This document shows positions 38,627 to 47,897 of a stretch of 64,000 nucleotides of DNA, piece by piece. The notes below the pieces were generated by a model. The model was not told the DNA's origin. It was given only the letters and a program-made list of their open reading frames with translations, and ran no database searches. Position 1 is the first letter of the stretch. The number at the start of each line of letters is the position of its first letter. The position numbers were made by a program, and so were the translations under genes. The stretch spans positions 77,124-141,123 of the forward strand of contig CAWINX010000001.1 in assembly GCA_963837585.1 (NCBI GenBank), written 5' to 3'. This DNA is from CAWINX01 sp963837585. GTDB taxonomy: Bacteria > Actinomycetota > Thermoleophilia > Solirubrobacterales > 70-9.

Positions 38627-39328
38627 ATGGCCGCTTCCCGCGAAACCCTGAAGGCTGCACCGCGCGCCGATTTCGGCTCGAGGACCTCCCGTCGCCTGCG
38701 ACGCGAAGGCCTCGTTCCGGGTGTCGTCTACAGCGGTGGCGCCGAGGCGCGCTCCTTCCAGGTTGCCGAACGCGAGGTCCGCACCGTCCTCGCCGACGGT
38801 CACGCGCTCTTCGACCTCGAGATCGAGGGTGCGAAAGCTGTCCCCGTGGTGGTCAAGGAGCAGCAGCTGCACCCGGTGCGCGGCAATCTCCAACACATCG
38901 ACCTCCAAGAGGTGAGGCTCGACGAGGCGATTCAGGCCGAGGTCGCGATCGAGCTGGAGGGCGCCGAGGGCGCTCCCGGCGTCAAGGAGGGCGGCGTGCT
39001 CGAGCATGTCACCCGCGAGATCACGGTCGAGGCGCTGCCCACCGAGATCCCCGACAAGATCGTCGTCGACGTCTCGGCGATGGAGATCAACGACACGCTT
39101 CAGCTCTCTACGGTCATCGTGCCGGACGGCGTCAAGTTCACCGCCGAGGACCCCGAGGAGGTCACCATCGCGACCCTCTCGCCGCCTCGTGTCGAGGAGG
39201 AGCCCGAGCCCTCCGTCGAGGAGGAGACCGCGCTGGTCGGCGAAGAGGGCGAGGCGCCCGAGGGCGAGGCCGCACCCGCCGAAGATGGCGACGGCGGCGG
39301 CGACTCGGGCGACTCCGACGGGGAGTAA
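38627..39328 (+). CDS. rplY: 50S ribosomal protein L25 (CTC/TL5 long form)
   Basis: 233 residues. The L25 domain binds 5S rRNA (GSRTSRRLRREGLVPGVVYS, VVVKEQQLHPVRGNLQHIDL). The second TL5/CTC domain has VTREITVEALPTEIPDKIVV and DGVKFTAEDPEEVTIATLSP. The C-terminus is a 50-residue acidic Glu/Gly/Ala tail. The frame is immediately followed, in the same phase, by pth, the usual order. Confidence 0.96.
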   Translation: MAASRETLKAAPRADFGSRTSRRLRREGLVPGVVYSGGAEARSFQVAEREVRTVLADGHALFDLEIEGAKAVPVVVKEQQLHPVRGNLQHIDLQEVRLDEAIQAEVAIELEGAEGAPGVKEGGVLEHVTREITVEALPTEIPDKIVVDVSAMEINDTLQLSTVIVPDGVKFTAEDPEEVTIATLSPPRVEEEPEPSVEEETALVGEEGEAPEGEAAPAEDGDGGGDSGDSDGE

Positions 39329-39331
39329 CCG

Positions 39332-39937
39332 CTGCCCCTCTTTCGCCGCCGGGCCGATCGTGGCGAAGACGGCGGGGCGGGCGACCGCATCCTGATCGTC
39401 GGCCTTGGCAACCCCGGTCGCGAGTACGAGGGGACCCGCCACAATGTCGGCTTTGAGGTCGGCGCCGAGCTCTCGCGTCGCTGGGAGTTGCCCCGAGCCA
39501 AGCAGAAGTTCGGCGGTCTGCTCACCGAGGGCCGGACAGGCCCCGGCGGGCCGCGGGTGGCGATCCTGCTGCCGCAGACCTACATGAACGATTCCGGCAA
39601 CTCGGCCGGGCCGGCGCGCGGCTCGCTGAAAGCGCCGCTGGACCGCGTCGTCGTCCTCCACGACGAGATCGACCTCCCCTTCGGCGAGGTCCAGCCGCGC
39701 CTGGGCGGCGGCCTCGCCGGCCACAACGGGCTGAAGAGCCTTAAACGGGGCTTCGGCGACGCCGAGTTCTGGCGGGTCCGGGTGGGGGTGGGGAGGCCCG
39801 ACTCGACCGACCCCGAGGTCGTCTCCTCCTACGTACTCTCGCGCTTTCGCGAGCCCCGCGACGAGGTCGCCGAGCTGATCGGCCGCGCCGCCGACGAAGC
39901 CGAGCGGCTGGTCGAAGAGCTAGGTTCCGCCCCGTGA
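39332..39937 (+). CDS. pth: Peptidyl-tRNA hydrolase
   Basis: About 201 residues. It recycles peptidyl-tRNA. Motifs: ILIVGLGNPGREYEGTRHNV with the catalytic His, LPQTYMNDSGNSAGPA, VVVLHDEIDLPFGEVQPRLG and GGLAGHNGLKSLKRGFG. The frame has no ATG, GTG or TTG between the rplY stop (39328) and the GNPG motif. CTG 39332 (PLFRRRADRG...) is the best-placed start; the first conventional one, TTG 39488, would cut off the active site. The stop overlaps the next gene (GTGA). Confidence 0.92.
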   Translation: MPLFRRRADRGEDGGAGDRILIVGLGNPGREYEGTRHNVGFEVGAELSRRWELPRAKQKFGGLLTEGRTGPGGPRVAILLPQTYMNDSGNSAGPARGSLKAPLDRVVVLHDEIDLPFGEVQPRLGGGLAGHNGLKSLKRGFGDAEFWRVRVGVGRPDSTDPEVVSSYVLSRFREPRDEVAELIGRAADEAERLVEELGSAP

Positions 39938-40689
39938 GCGAGCTGATCGGCTACGAACTCGACGAGCGCGGCATCGGGATCCTCCGCCTGCAGCGGCCCG
40001 ACGCCCGCAACGCGATCAACACCCAGATGCTCGCCGAGATGCTCGAGCGCCTCGCGGTGGCGCGCTCCGACGACGCTGTCCGCGTCCTGCTCGTCAGCTC
40101 CTCCGACCAGATGGGACTCTCCGCCGGCGCCGACGTTCGCGAGGAGCTCGACGAGGAGGGCAAGGTCCGACGCATGCAGCTCTTCGCCGACCTCTACGAC
40201 GAGATCGTCGCCTTCCCCAAGCCGACGATCGCCGTCTGTCACGGCGACGTGGTCGGCGGTGGCGCCGAGATCGCGATCGCCTGCGACATGCGGGTCGGCG
40301 GCTCAAATCTGCGAATGCGCTTCCCCGGTGCGGCGCTGGGCGTGCCGGTCGGGCCCGCCCGCCTGGTCACCCTCTGCGGGTTGGCCGCCGCCAAGTACCT
40401 GCTGCTCTCCTCGCGCACGGTCAGCGCCGACGAGGCTCTGCGGCTCGGCCTCGTCAACCGCATCGCCCCCGCCGCCGCGACCGAGGAGGCGGCGCTCGGC
40501 CTTGCCGCCGAAGTCGCCGTCCATCCCCCCGAGGCGGTCGCCCGCCTCAAGCGGATGCTGCACGAGTGGGACGACGTCGAGGGGCGTTCTCAGGCCGAAG
40601 GCGTCGGCCAGGTCGAGTGGCAGCGCACCGGCCCGGGCCTGCCCTCGCCGGGCCTGACCGGGGGCAGCGACTCGGGATCGCGCTCTTGA
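39934..40689 (+). CDS. Enoyl-CoA hydratase/isomerase-family protein
   Basis: 251 residues from GTG 39934. Crotonase-fold marks: ILRLQRPDARNAINTQMLAE, LSAGADVREELDEEG (first oxyanion segment) and CHGDVVGGGAEIAIACDMRV (second oxyanion segment), then GLVNRIAPAAATEEAALGLA. The usual catalytic Glu pair cannot be confirmed by eye, so hydratase, isomerase or other CoA chemistry is possible. It is the last gene of the rplY-pth run, translationally coupled to pth. Confidence 0.85.
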   Translation: MSELIGYELDERGIGILRLQRPDARNAINTQMLAEMLERLAVARSDDAVRVLLVSSSDQMGLSAGADVREELDEEGKVRRMQLFADLYDEIVAFPKPTIAVCHGDVVGGGAEIAIACDMRVGGSNLRMRFPGAALGVPVGPARLVTLCGLAAAKYLLLSSRTVSADEALRLGLVNRIAPAAATEEAALGLAAEVAVHPPEAVARLKRMLHEWDDVEGRSQAEGVGQVEWQRTGPGLPSPGLTGGSDSGSRS

Positions 40690-40694
40690 GTCGC

Positions 40695-41003
40695 TCAGCA
40701 GTCGATCGCGGCGCCGAGGGCGGCGCAGATCTCGCTCATGCGGGGCGGTGACAGCTTGGTGATCCGATCGGTCAGATGCGCCTTGCGGACGGTCCATAGG
40801 TTGTCGAACGCGAACACGCATGTCCCCGGCATGCCGTCGACCGGTCCGACCTCAACCTCCGTGGCGATTCCTCGGATGGTTCGCGTGGCGGGTACGACGA
40901 GAACGGCATTGAGTACGGAGATTGCCTCGTCGCGGGTGAGGATGCAGGCAGGACGCCGTCCCTCGTTTGGAAGCTCGACCCACCAGACCTCCCCGCGAGT
41001 CAC
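40695..41003 (-). CDS. mazF: MazF/PemK-type mRNA interferase toxin
   Basis: 102 residues from GTG 41003. MazF fold marks: RGEVWWVELPNEGRRPACIL, LNAVLVVPATRTIRGIATEV and FAFDNLWTVRKAHLTDRITK. It cleaves mRNA at short sequences when free of antitoxin. The start overlaps the antitoxin stop by three bases, which selects it over the longer frame to 41048. Confidence 0.9.
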   Translation of the reverse strand: MTRGEVWWVELPNEGRRPACILTRDEAISVLNAVLVVPATRTIRGIATEVEVGPVDGMPGTCVFAFDNLWTVRKAHLTDRITKLSPPRMSEICAALGAAIDC

Positions 41004-41260
41004 CAGGGCTCCTGTCTGATCATCTTGGCCGTCTGCCAATCGGCCCACTCGAGCTCCTCCTCGGTCTGCGGGATTCGCCGGTAGCCCTCGACGATCTGTC
41101 GGCCGATCTCAGCGCGCCGCTCGGCGTCGAGGTGCTGTTCGATCGCCTCGCGGATCAGCGCGGAGCGGGAGACGCTGCGCCGGGCGGCTTCTCGGTCGAG
41201 CAGCTCGAGTAGCTCCTCGGAGAGCTGTACGAGCGTCTGTTTGCGCGCCATTACGACCAT
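41000..41260 (-). CDS. Ribbon-helix-helix antitoxin paired with MazF
   Basis: 86 residues (or 83 from ATG 41251). The N-terminal ribbon-helix-helix is visible (KQTLVQLSEELLELLDREAA, RRSVSRSALIREAIEQHLDA). The C-terminal part (GYRRIPQTEEELEWADWQTA) is acidic and aromatic, suited to blocking the toxin. The start region overlaps a 10-bp palindrome (ACCATATGGT, 41256-41265), a probable autoregulatory operator. Confidence 0.88.
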   Translation of the reverse strand: MVVMARKQTLVQLSEELLELLDREAARRSVSRSALIREAIEQHLDAERRAEIGRQIVEGYRRIPQTEEELEWADWQTAKMIRQEPW

Positions 41261-41265
41261 ATGGT
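41256..41265. promoter_or_regulatory. Candidate operator of the MazEF-like pair
   Basis: ACCATATGGT is a perfect palindrome that contains the antitoxin ATG 41260. Ribbon-helix-helix antitoxins bind such short dyads and repress their own operon. Only one copy is visible, so the call is tentative. Confidence 0.4.
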
Positions 41266-41524
41266 AATCAAATGGCTCCTCGCCCAGCCACGCTAGGATC
41301 GACCGCGCGCCCGGCCCGTGCCGGGCGTCGAGCGTGCCGGACCCGGTGTCCGGTCGTTTGCGTTGCCCACATGACTGTCTAATCCCCGAGCCATCTCAAT
41401 TCGCCCCCTCATAGACCTGGCGCTCGAGAACGAGCGCGTCCACGCGCTCTCCGGTCGCGTTCGCGACGCTGCCGGCGGCGGCGAGACCGTCGCCATTCGC
41501 GCCTCGGCGACGCTGCGCCCACTG

Positions 41525-44500
41525 TTGCTGGCTGCGCTGCTCGAGGACGACCGCGGTCTCGCCGAGCGCCCCGCCCTGATCGTCGCCGCCGACGACCGCT
41601 CCGCCCGCGACATGGCCGCCGACCTGCGGGCCTATCTCGCGCCCCGCCGGGTCCGCTTCTACCCCTCGCGCGGCACCGGCTACGCCTCCCACGTCACCCC
41701 GCCTCCGCACCTGATCGGGCTGCGGATCGACGCCCTCGATGCGCTGTCCAGGGAGGACGACGCGATTGTCGTCGCCTCCGCCACCGCCCTCGCCGAGGCG
41801 GTTCCCGACGCCTCGCTGCGCCCCGCCGGCTTCGCCATAGCCCGCGGCGAAGAGGTCGACCTCGCGGCCGTCGCCACCGACCTCTCCGCCGCCGGTTACG
41901 AGCGGGTCGAGCAGGTCGAGGAGCGGGGCCAGTTCGCGGTTCGCGGCGGCATCCTCGACGCCTTTCCCGCGACCGAGGATCGCGCCGTGCGGATCGAGCT
42001 GTTCGGAGACGAGGTCGAGTCGATGCGCTGGTTCTCGACCTTCACCCAGCGCTCGCTCGGGGACGCCGAGCTGGTCGAGTTGGCCCCTGCCGCCGAGCTC
42101 GACGTCGAACACCGCGAGCTGGCCGAGTTGGCGGCAATGGAGGCTGCCGAGGAGGGGGAGGAGATACCGAGCCTCGCCGACGTGCTGCCGCTGGAGCAGT
42201 TCGGGGCGCCGCTCGACCTGGTTCCCGACTCCGCGGCGGTGATCCTCGCCGCCGCCGACGAGATCGACCCCGCTTTGCGAGACCACTGGGAGGACGCGAC
42301 CGCGGCAATGCACGCCGACGACGCCCGCCATCTCTACGTCGATGTCGCGGCGCCCCTGGGAGAGCGCGCCGCCCTTTCCCTCACCGGCGCCGGTGAGGAG
42401 GACTCCGACGCCTTCCGCGCCGCCCGCGCCGAATCACCGGCTCGCAGCGTCAAGGAGGCCGAGCCGGAGCTGGAGAAACTGATCCGCTCCGGCTACCGCA
42501 CGGTAGTTGCCTTCGACAACCTCGGCGAGGCCGAGCGCACCCGCTACAACTTCGACCGCCTCGACGTCTCCATGCTCGAGGGCGGCCGTGTCTCACCCGA
42601 CCCCGGCCTTTCCTTCGCCGCGGCGCGATTGCGCGAGGGCTTCGTCAGCCCGGAGTTGAAACTCGCCGTCTACCCCTTTCGTCGCCTCGTCCATCGCCGC
42701 GCCCGAACCGAGGTCCGTGCTCCCGGCACCGCCCGTGGCCGCCTCGCCTTCAGCGACCTGAGGGTCGGCGACCACGTCGTCCACGAGGACCACGGCGTAG
42801 CTCGCTTCGCCGGCTTCGAGACGCGCGAGGTCGGTGGCGTCACCCGCGACTACCTCTACCTCGAGTACAAGGGGGAGGACCGCGTCTACGTCCCCACCGA
42901 CCAGCTCGCCAAGTTGAGTCGCTACGTCGGCGCCGGTGGCGAACCGACCCTCTCGGCGCTGGGCGGCAAGCGCTGGCAGAACATGAAGGCTCGCGCTCGC
43001 AAGGCGGCGGGCGCTCTGGCCGGCGAACTGCTCAACCTCTACGCCGAGCGGCGCACCCGCAAAGGGCACTCCTTCGGCGCCGACGGCGAGTGGCAGATCG
43101 CGATGGAGACGGCCTTTCCCTATCGCGAGACTGCCGATCAGCTGGAGGCGATCGAGTCGGTCAAGGAGGACATGGAGTCCGAGCGCCCGATGGACCGCCT
43201 CGTCTGCGGCGATGTCGGCTTCGGCAAGACCGAGGTCGCCCTGCGGGCCGCCGTCAAGGCGGCTTCCGACGGCAAGCAGGTGATGATGCTGGTGCCGACG
43301 ACGATCCTCGCCCAGCAGCACTTCGGAACCTTCCGCGAGCGGCTTGCCGATCTCCCCTTCGTCGTCGAGGGCGTCTCCCGCCTGCGCAAGCCGGCCGAGG
43401 TGAAAGCGGTGCTGAAGGAGTTCGAGGGGGGCAAGGTCGACATCCTGATCGGCACCCACCGGCTGCTTTCGCGCGACGTTCGCGCCAAGGAGCTGGGACT
43501 GGTCATCGTCGACGAGGAGCAGCGCTTCGGGGTCAAGCAGAAGGAGCTGCTGCGCCAGTTGAAGCTGAAGGTCGACGTGCTGTCGCTCTCGGCGACGCCG
43601 ATCCCCCGCACCCTGCAGATGAGCCTCGCCGGCCTCCGCGACATCTCGGTGATCGAGACCCCTCCCGAGGGCCGCCGTCCCGTGCGCACCTACGTCGGCC
43701 CCTACGACGAGGACCTGGTGCGGCGGGCGATCGAACGCGAGATCGAGCGCGGCGGCCAGGCCTTCTTCCTCCACAACCGGATCGACTCGCTGCACGAGGT
43801 CGCCGAGCGCCTGCGCGGCCTCGTCCCGGGGGCACGCTTCGTCGAGGCGCACGGGCAGATGGATGAGGCGCAATTGGAGGAGACGATGCTCGGCTTCCTG
43901 CGCGGAGGCGCCGACTGCCTGGTCACGACGACGATCATCGAGTCGGGCCTCGACATCCCCACCGCCAACACGCTGATCGTCGAGCGCGCCGACCAGCTCG
44001 GGCTCTCTCAGGCCTACCAGATCCGCGGCCGCGTCGGCCGCTCTCGCGAGCGCGCCTTCGCCTATCTGCTCTACCCGTCGCCCGAGGCGCTTACCGAGGA
44101 GGCGGCGGCGCGGCTCTCGACCCTTGCCGACCACACCGAGCTTGGCTCCGGCTTCCGCATCGCGATGCGCGACCTCGACATCCGCGGCGCCGGCGACCTG
44201 CTCGGCGACGAGCAGTCCGGTCACGTAGCCGCGGTCGGCTTCGAGCTGTACTGCCAGATGATCGACGAGGCGGTGGGCGAGGCCGCCGGCCGCGACGGGG
44301 GCGGGGAGGAGGCACCCGAGCCGGTCCGCCTCGACGTCCCCGTCGATGCCTACCTGCCGGCGGCCTTCATCCCCTTCGAGGCGGCGAAGATCGATGTGCA
44401 TCGGCGGATCGTGGCGGCGCGCGCCCCCGGCGAGCTGCGGGCGATCCGCGACGAGTTGAGCGACCGCTTCGGCCCACCGCCTCCCGAGGTTGAGAATCTG

Positions 44501-44776
44501 CTCTCCCTGCAGCGGGCGAGGATCGAGCTGGGGCTGGCCGGCGCGCGCAGCGTCGAGTTCCGTGGGGGGCGACTCAGCGTCACCGGCGTAGAGCTCGACT
44601 CAGAGCAGGCCGGGGCTCTGCGCGAGGCGGTCGAGGGGGCGGTTTACGAGTGGCGGGAGAAGACGGCGGCCGTTCGCGTCTCGGATCAGCCCGAGGCTCG
44701 CCTCGCCGCGGTGCTGGCCATTGCGGCGGCTTTAAGGGACGCAAAGGTTTCATCGGATATGCTGCCCGCCGCGTGA
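41525..44776 (+). CDS. mfd: Transcription-repair coupling factor Mfd
   Basis: At least 1083 residues. The UvrB-like N-terminal region has GTGYASHVTPPPHLIGLRID and GQFAVRGGILDAFPATEDRA. The RNA-polymerase-binding module is VGDHVVHEDHGVARFAGFET. The translocase has GDVGFGKTEVALRA (Walker A), VDEEQRFGVKQKE and SATPIPRTLQMSLAGLRD. A C-terminal TRCF domain follows. It displaces stalled polymerase and recruits UvrA. TTG 41525 is the first conventional start, but the same frame is open to 41375 and reads PLIDLALENERVHALSGRVR, clearly Mfd. The true start is probably non-standard (ATT 41399 or CTG 41375). Confidence 0.96.
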   Translation: MLAALLEDDRGLAERPALIVAADDRSARDMAADLRAYLAPRRVRFYPSRGTGYASHVTPPPHLIGLRIDALDALSREDDAIVVASATALAEAVPDASLRPAGFAIARGEEVDLAAVATDLSAAGYERVEQVEERGQFAVRGGILDAFPATEDRAVRIELFGDEVESMRWFSTFTQRSLGDAELVELAPAAELDVEHRELAELAAMEAAEEGEEIPSLADVLPLEQFGAPLDLVPDSAAVILAAADEIDPALRDHWEDATAAMHADDARHLYVDVAAPLGERAALSLTGAGEEDSDAFRAARAESPARSVKEAEPELEKLIRSGYRTVVAFDNLGEAERTRYNFDRLDVSMLEGGRVSPDPGLSFAAARLREGFVSPELKLAVYPFRRLVHRRARTEVRAPGTARGRLAFSDLRVGDHVVHEDHGVARFAGFETREVGGVTRDYLYLEYKGEDRVYVPTDQLAKLSRYVGAGGEPTLSALGGKRWQNMKARARKAAGALAGELLNLYAERRTRKGHSFGADGEWQIAMETAFPYRETADQLEAIESVKEDMESERPMDRLVCGDVGFGKTEVALRAAVKAASDGKQVMMLVPTTILAQQHFGTFRERLADLPFVVEGVSRLRKPAEVKAVLKEFEGGKVDILIGTHRLLSRDVRAKELGLVIVDEEQRFGVKQKELLRQLKLKVDVLSLSATPIPRTLQMSLAGLRDISVIETPPEGRRPVRTYVGPYDEDLVRRAIEREIERGGQAFFLHNRIDSLHEVAERLRGLVPGARFVEAHGQMDEAQLEETMLGFLRGGADCLVTTTIIESGLDIPTANTLIVERADQLGLSQAYQIRGRVGRSRERAFAYLLYPSPEALTEEAAARLSTLADHTELGSGFRIAMRDLDIRGAGDLLGDEQSGHVAAVGFELYCQMIDEAVGEAAGRDGGGEEAPEPVRLDVPVDAYLPAAFIPFEAAKIDVHRRIVAARAPGELRAIRDELSDRFGPPPPEVENLLSLQRARIELGLAGARSVEFRGGRLSVTGVELDSEQAGALREAVEGAVYEWREKTAAVRVSDQPEARLAAVLAIAAALRDAKVSSDMLPAA

Positions 44777-46141
44777 GTCCAAGCAAGCGCAAGAGACCCA
44801 CGACGGGCAAGGGGACGAGCGGGAGCGCCAAACGCTCCTCCGGCATTGCGCCGTTGCAGCGCTTCGGCCTGCTCGTTTTCGGCGTCGCTCTGGTCGTCCT
44901 CTTCGCCGGCATTGCGATCGCCGACGGCATCGGCCATCCGAGCGTCCCCGCCGGGGACGTCGCGCTGGTCCAAGACGTGCCGAGCGACATCGGCAACATC
45001 ACCAAAGCCGATTTCGACAAGTCGGTGGTTCAGACCGCCGCTCGCGCCGGCCTCAAATCGATTCCGAAGCCGGGGGACAAACAGTACGCAGACCTGCAGA
45101 AAGCGGCGATGGGCGATTTGCTCGACACCGTCTGGATCCAGGGCCAGGCCGCTGAGATGGGCGTCACGGTGACCCAGCAGCAGATCACCGCCCAACTTGA
45201 GCAGATCAAAAAACAGAACTTCAAAACCGACGCCGCCTACCAGGACTTCCTCAAGACCTCCCACTTCACCCAGGCCGACGTCGACCAGCGGGTGAAGCTG
45301 CAGCTGCTCAGCCAGGACATCCAGCAGCAGCTCGCCAAAGACGTGCCGAAGCCGTCGAGCAGCCAGATCAGCGACTACTACGACGCGGCGAAGTCGCAAT
45401 TCACCCAACCCGCGACGCGCGACGTCCGCCTCATCCTCAACAAGGACCAGGCGAAGGTCGAGCAGGCGAAGGCGGCGCTTGAGAAGGACAGCTCGGTCCT
45501 CAATTGGGGGAAGGTCGCCAAGCAGTACTCGACCGACGCGACGTCGAAAACCAACGGCGGCCTGCGCTCGGGGCTCAGCAACGGCCTGGTCGAGGAGCCG
45601 CTCAACACCGACATCTTCAACGCCCCCACCGGCCAGCTTGAGGGCCCGGTCAAGACCTCCCTCGGTTACTACGTCTTCGAGGTCGAGAAAGTCACGCCGG
45701 AGAAAGTCCAGTCGCTCAAAGACGTCCAGTCTCAGATCAGCTCACAGCTCCAGCAGCAGGCCCAGCAGGATGCCTTCACCGCCTTCCTCGCCGGCTACGG
45801 AAGCAAGTGGCAGTCGCGCACCTGGTGCGCCTCCGGCTACGTGATCGACCGCTGCGCGAACTTCAAGGGCAACGGGCACCCCACCGGCGCCGACCCCGCT
45901 TGCTATGAGGCGAACCCGAAAGGCGGCCTGCCCGACAGCCTGCCCGGCGCCGGTCCAACAGCTCGCTCCGGCCCTGCCCGGCACGGTGACGCTGCTGACT
46001 CCGAAAGGACAGCAGCTACCGCAGCGTCCTCAGCCGGCAGGCCTCAAACCGACTCCGGCGACGCCCACGATTCCCGGCGGGATCCCGGGCGCCGTCCCCG
46101 GCGCCACGGGCGCCCCCGGCGCTCCCACCACCGCGCCGTAA
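44773..46141 (+). CDS. Parvulin-type PPIase/SurA-like membrane-anchored chaperone, frame break near end
   Basis: About 456 residues from GTG 44773, overlapping the mfd stop. A short basic N-terminus is followed by one membrane helix (FGLLVFGVALVVLFAGIAI). An N-terminal helical chaperone domain comes next, then a parvulin domain at about residues 210-315 with TRDVRLILNKDQ, VAKQYSTDATSKTNGGLRSG and YYVFEVEKVTPEK. The C-terminal 100 residues are Pro/Thr/Ala-rich. A one-base change near 45950 is needed to reach the ending PGAVPGATGAPGAPTTAP. It probably folds exported proteins at the membrane surface. Confidence 0.88.
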
Positions 46142-46172
46142 CGCCGCCGGGGGCGCATAGACTGCGCGATCC

Positions 46173-47468
46173 ATGAGCGCGATTACTCACATCCATGCGC
46201 GCCAGATCCTCGACTCTCGGGGCAACCCGACGGTGGAGGTCGAGGTGGCGCTCGAGTCCGGCGCCCGCGGCCTCGCCGCGGTCCCGTCGGGCGCTTCGAC
46301 CGGCGAGTTCGAGGCGGTTGAGCTGCGTGACGGCGGCGACGCCTGGGCCGGGAAGGGAGTTTCGCGCGCCGTCGCCCACGTCAACGGGGAGATCGCCGCG
46401 GCCCTGAGCGGCGCCCGGGCGGCCGAGCAGATCGCCCTCGACCGGACGATGATCGAGCTGGACGGGACCCCGAACAAGGGACGGCTGGGCGCCAACGCGA
46501 TACTCGGCGTTTCGCTGGCGGCGGCGAAGGCGGCAGCGATGGACTCGGGACAGCCGCTGTACCGCTACCTGGCGGAGCTCTACGGCGGCGGCGAGCCGAC
46601 CCTGCTGCCGGTGCCGATGATGAATGTGCTGAACGGCGGCGCCCACGCCGACAACTCGGTCGATTTCCAGGAGTTCATGGTCGTCCCGGCGGGCGCGAAG
46701 AGCTTCTCGGAGTGCCTGCGGGTCGGCGTCGAGGTCTTCCACGCGTTGAAGGTGAGCCTTGCGGCGAAGGGGCTCTCGACCGCCGGCGGCGACGAGGGCG
46801 GCTTCGCCCCCAACCTTGAGTCCAATGAGGCGGCGCTGCAGGCGGTGCTCGACGGGGTCGAGGCGGCGGGCTATGAGCCGGGCGCCGACGTCTTCATCGC
46901 CCTCGACCCGGCGACCAGCGAGGTGTACAGCGACGGCGCTTATGTCCTCGAGCACGAGGGCCGCGCCCTCTCGCCTGAAGAGATGACCGACTACTGGGAG
47001 GACGCCTGCTCCCGCTATCCGATCCTCTCGATCGAGGACGGGATGGACGAGGAGGACTGGGACGGCTGGAAGCTGCTCACCGACCGCCTCGGCGAGCGGA
47101 TCCAGCTGGTCGGCGACGACCTCTTCGTCACCAACCCCGAGCGGTTGCGCCGCGGCATCGAGCTGGGGGTCGGCAACTCGATCCTCGTCAAGGTCAATCA
47201 GATCGGCACGCTCACCGAGACGCTGGAGGCGATCCGTACCGCCCGAGAGGCCGGTTACACGACGGTCATCTCCCATCGTTCCGGGGAGACCGAGGACACG
47301 ACGATTGCCGACCTGGCTGTCGCGACCGGCGCCGGGCAGATCAAGACGGGCGCGCCGTCGCGCTCGGATCGCGTCGCCAAGTACAACCGGCTGCTGCGGA
47401 TTGAGGAAGAGCTCGGGGGAGCGGCCGAGTTTCCCGGCCTGCAGGCCTTCGTCCAGGCGTCCAAGTAG
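46173..47468 (+). CDS. eno: Enolase
   Basis: 431 residues, standard length. It converts 2-phosphoglycerate to phosphoenolpyruvate. Signature regions: ILDSRGNPTVEVEVAL, VPSGASTGEFEAVELRD, NVLNGGAHADNSVDFQEFM, AGGDEGGFAPNLESNEAAL, LSIEDGMDEEDWDGW (metal-binding) and ISHRSGETEDTTIADLAVAT. The order mfd-parvulin-eno-divIC resembles other Actinobacteria, where mazG often takes the parvulin position. Start ATG 46173. Confidence 0.98.
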   Translation: MSAITHIHARQILDSRGNPTVEVEVALESGARGLAAVPSGASTGEFEAVELRDGGDAWAGKGVSRAVAHVNGEIAAALSGARAAEQIALDRTMIELDGTPNKGRLGANAILGVSLAAAKAAAMDSGQPLYRYLAELYGGGEPTLLPVPMMNVLNGGAHADNSVDFQEFMVVPAGAKSFSECLRVGVEVFHALKVSLAAKGLSTAGGDEGGFAPNLESNEAALQAVLDGVEAAGYEPGADVFIALDPATSEVYSDGAYVLEHEGRALSPEEMTDYWEDACSRYPILSIEDGMDEEDWDGWKLLTDRLGERIQLVGDDLFVTNPERLRRGIELGVGNSILVKVNQIGTLTETLEAIRTAREAGYTTVISHRSGETEDTTIADLAVATGAGQIKTGAPSRSDRVAKYNRLLRIEEELGGAAEFPGLQAFVQASK

Positions 47469-47504
47469 TGGAGGAATGCGAGGCCCGGCCGCAAAGGACC
47501 GGGC

Positions 47505-47873
47505 ATGGCAGCGCGCGCCTATGCCGGTTCGAGGACGGTCCACAAGGCTCGCCGACGACCGGCGGCTCGCCGACGCCCCGCTGCCCGCCAAGGCGCGAGT
47601 CGCATCCACTGGGACAGGGTCGGCCGCGTCGCTCTGACCCTGGTCCTGGCCGCGGTTCTCTACTCCTACCTGAACCCGGCGATCGACTTCGTCAAGACAT
47701 ACCGGGCGACGAGCGCCGAGAAGGCCCAGCTCCACACGATGCTCCACGAGAACGCCCGCCTGCATCGCCGCGTCCAGTCGGCCGACGATCCGGTCGCGAT
47801 CGACGCCCGGGCACGCGCCCAGGGGATGATCGCCCCCGGCGAAACCGCCCTGGTCGTCCACAACCTCAACTGA
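47505..47873 (+). CDS. FtsB/DivIC-family septum formation initiator
   Basis: 122 residues. A basic N-terminal tail (KARRRPAARRRPAARQGAS) is followed by one membrane helix (VGRVALTLVLAAVLYSYLNP) and a coiled coil (KTYRATSAEKAQLHTMLHEN, ARLHRRVQSADDPV). The C-terminus has IDARARAQGMIAPGETALVV, the conserved region of DivIC/FtsB proteins. These recruit FtsL and FtsQ partners to the division site. It directly follows eno. Confidence 0.93.
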   Translation: MAARAYAGSRTVHKARRRPAARRRPAARQGASRIHWDRVGRVALTLVLAAVLYSYLNPAIDFVKTYRATSAEKAQLHTMLHENARLHRRVQSADDPVAIDARARAQGMIAPGETALVVHNLN

Positions 47874-47897
47874 CTCGACGCCCGTTCCCCGGCTGCC

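Noticed and set aside
41308..41353. Two short GC hairpins before mfd as a regulatory leader
   Set aside because: Stems of 6-7 bp are expected by chance at this base composition, and neither is linked to a clear start site.
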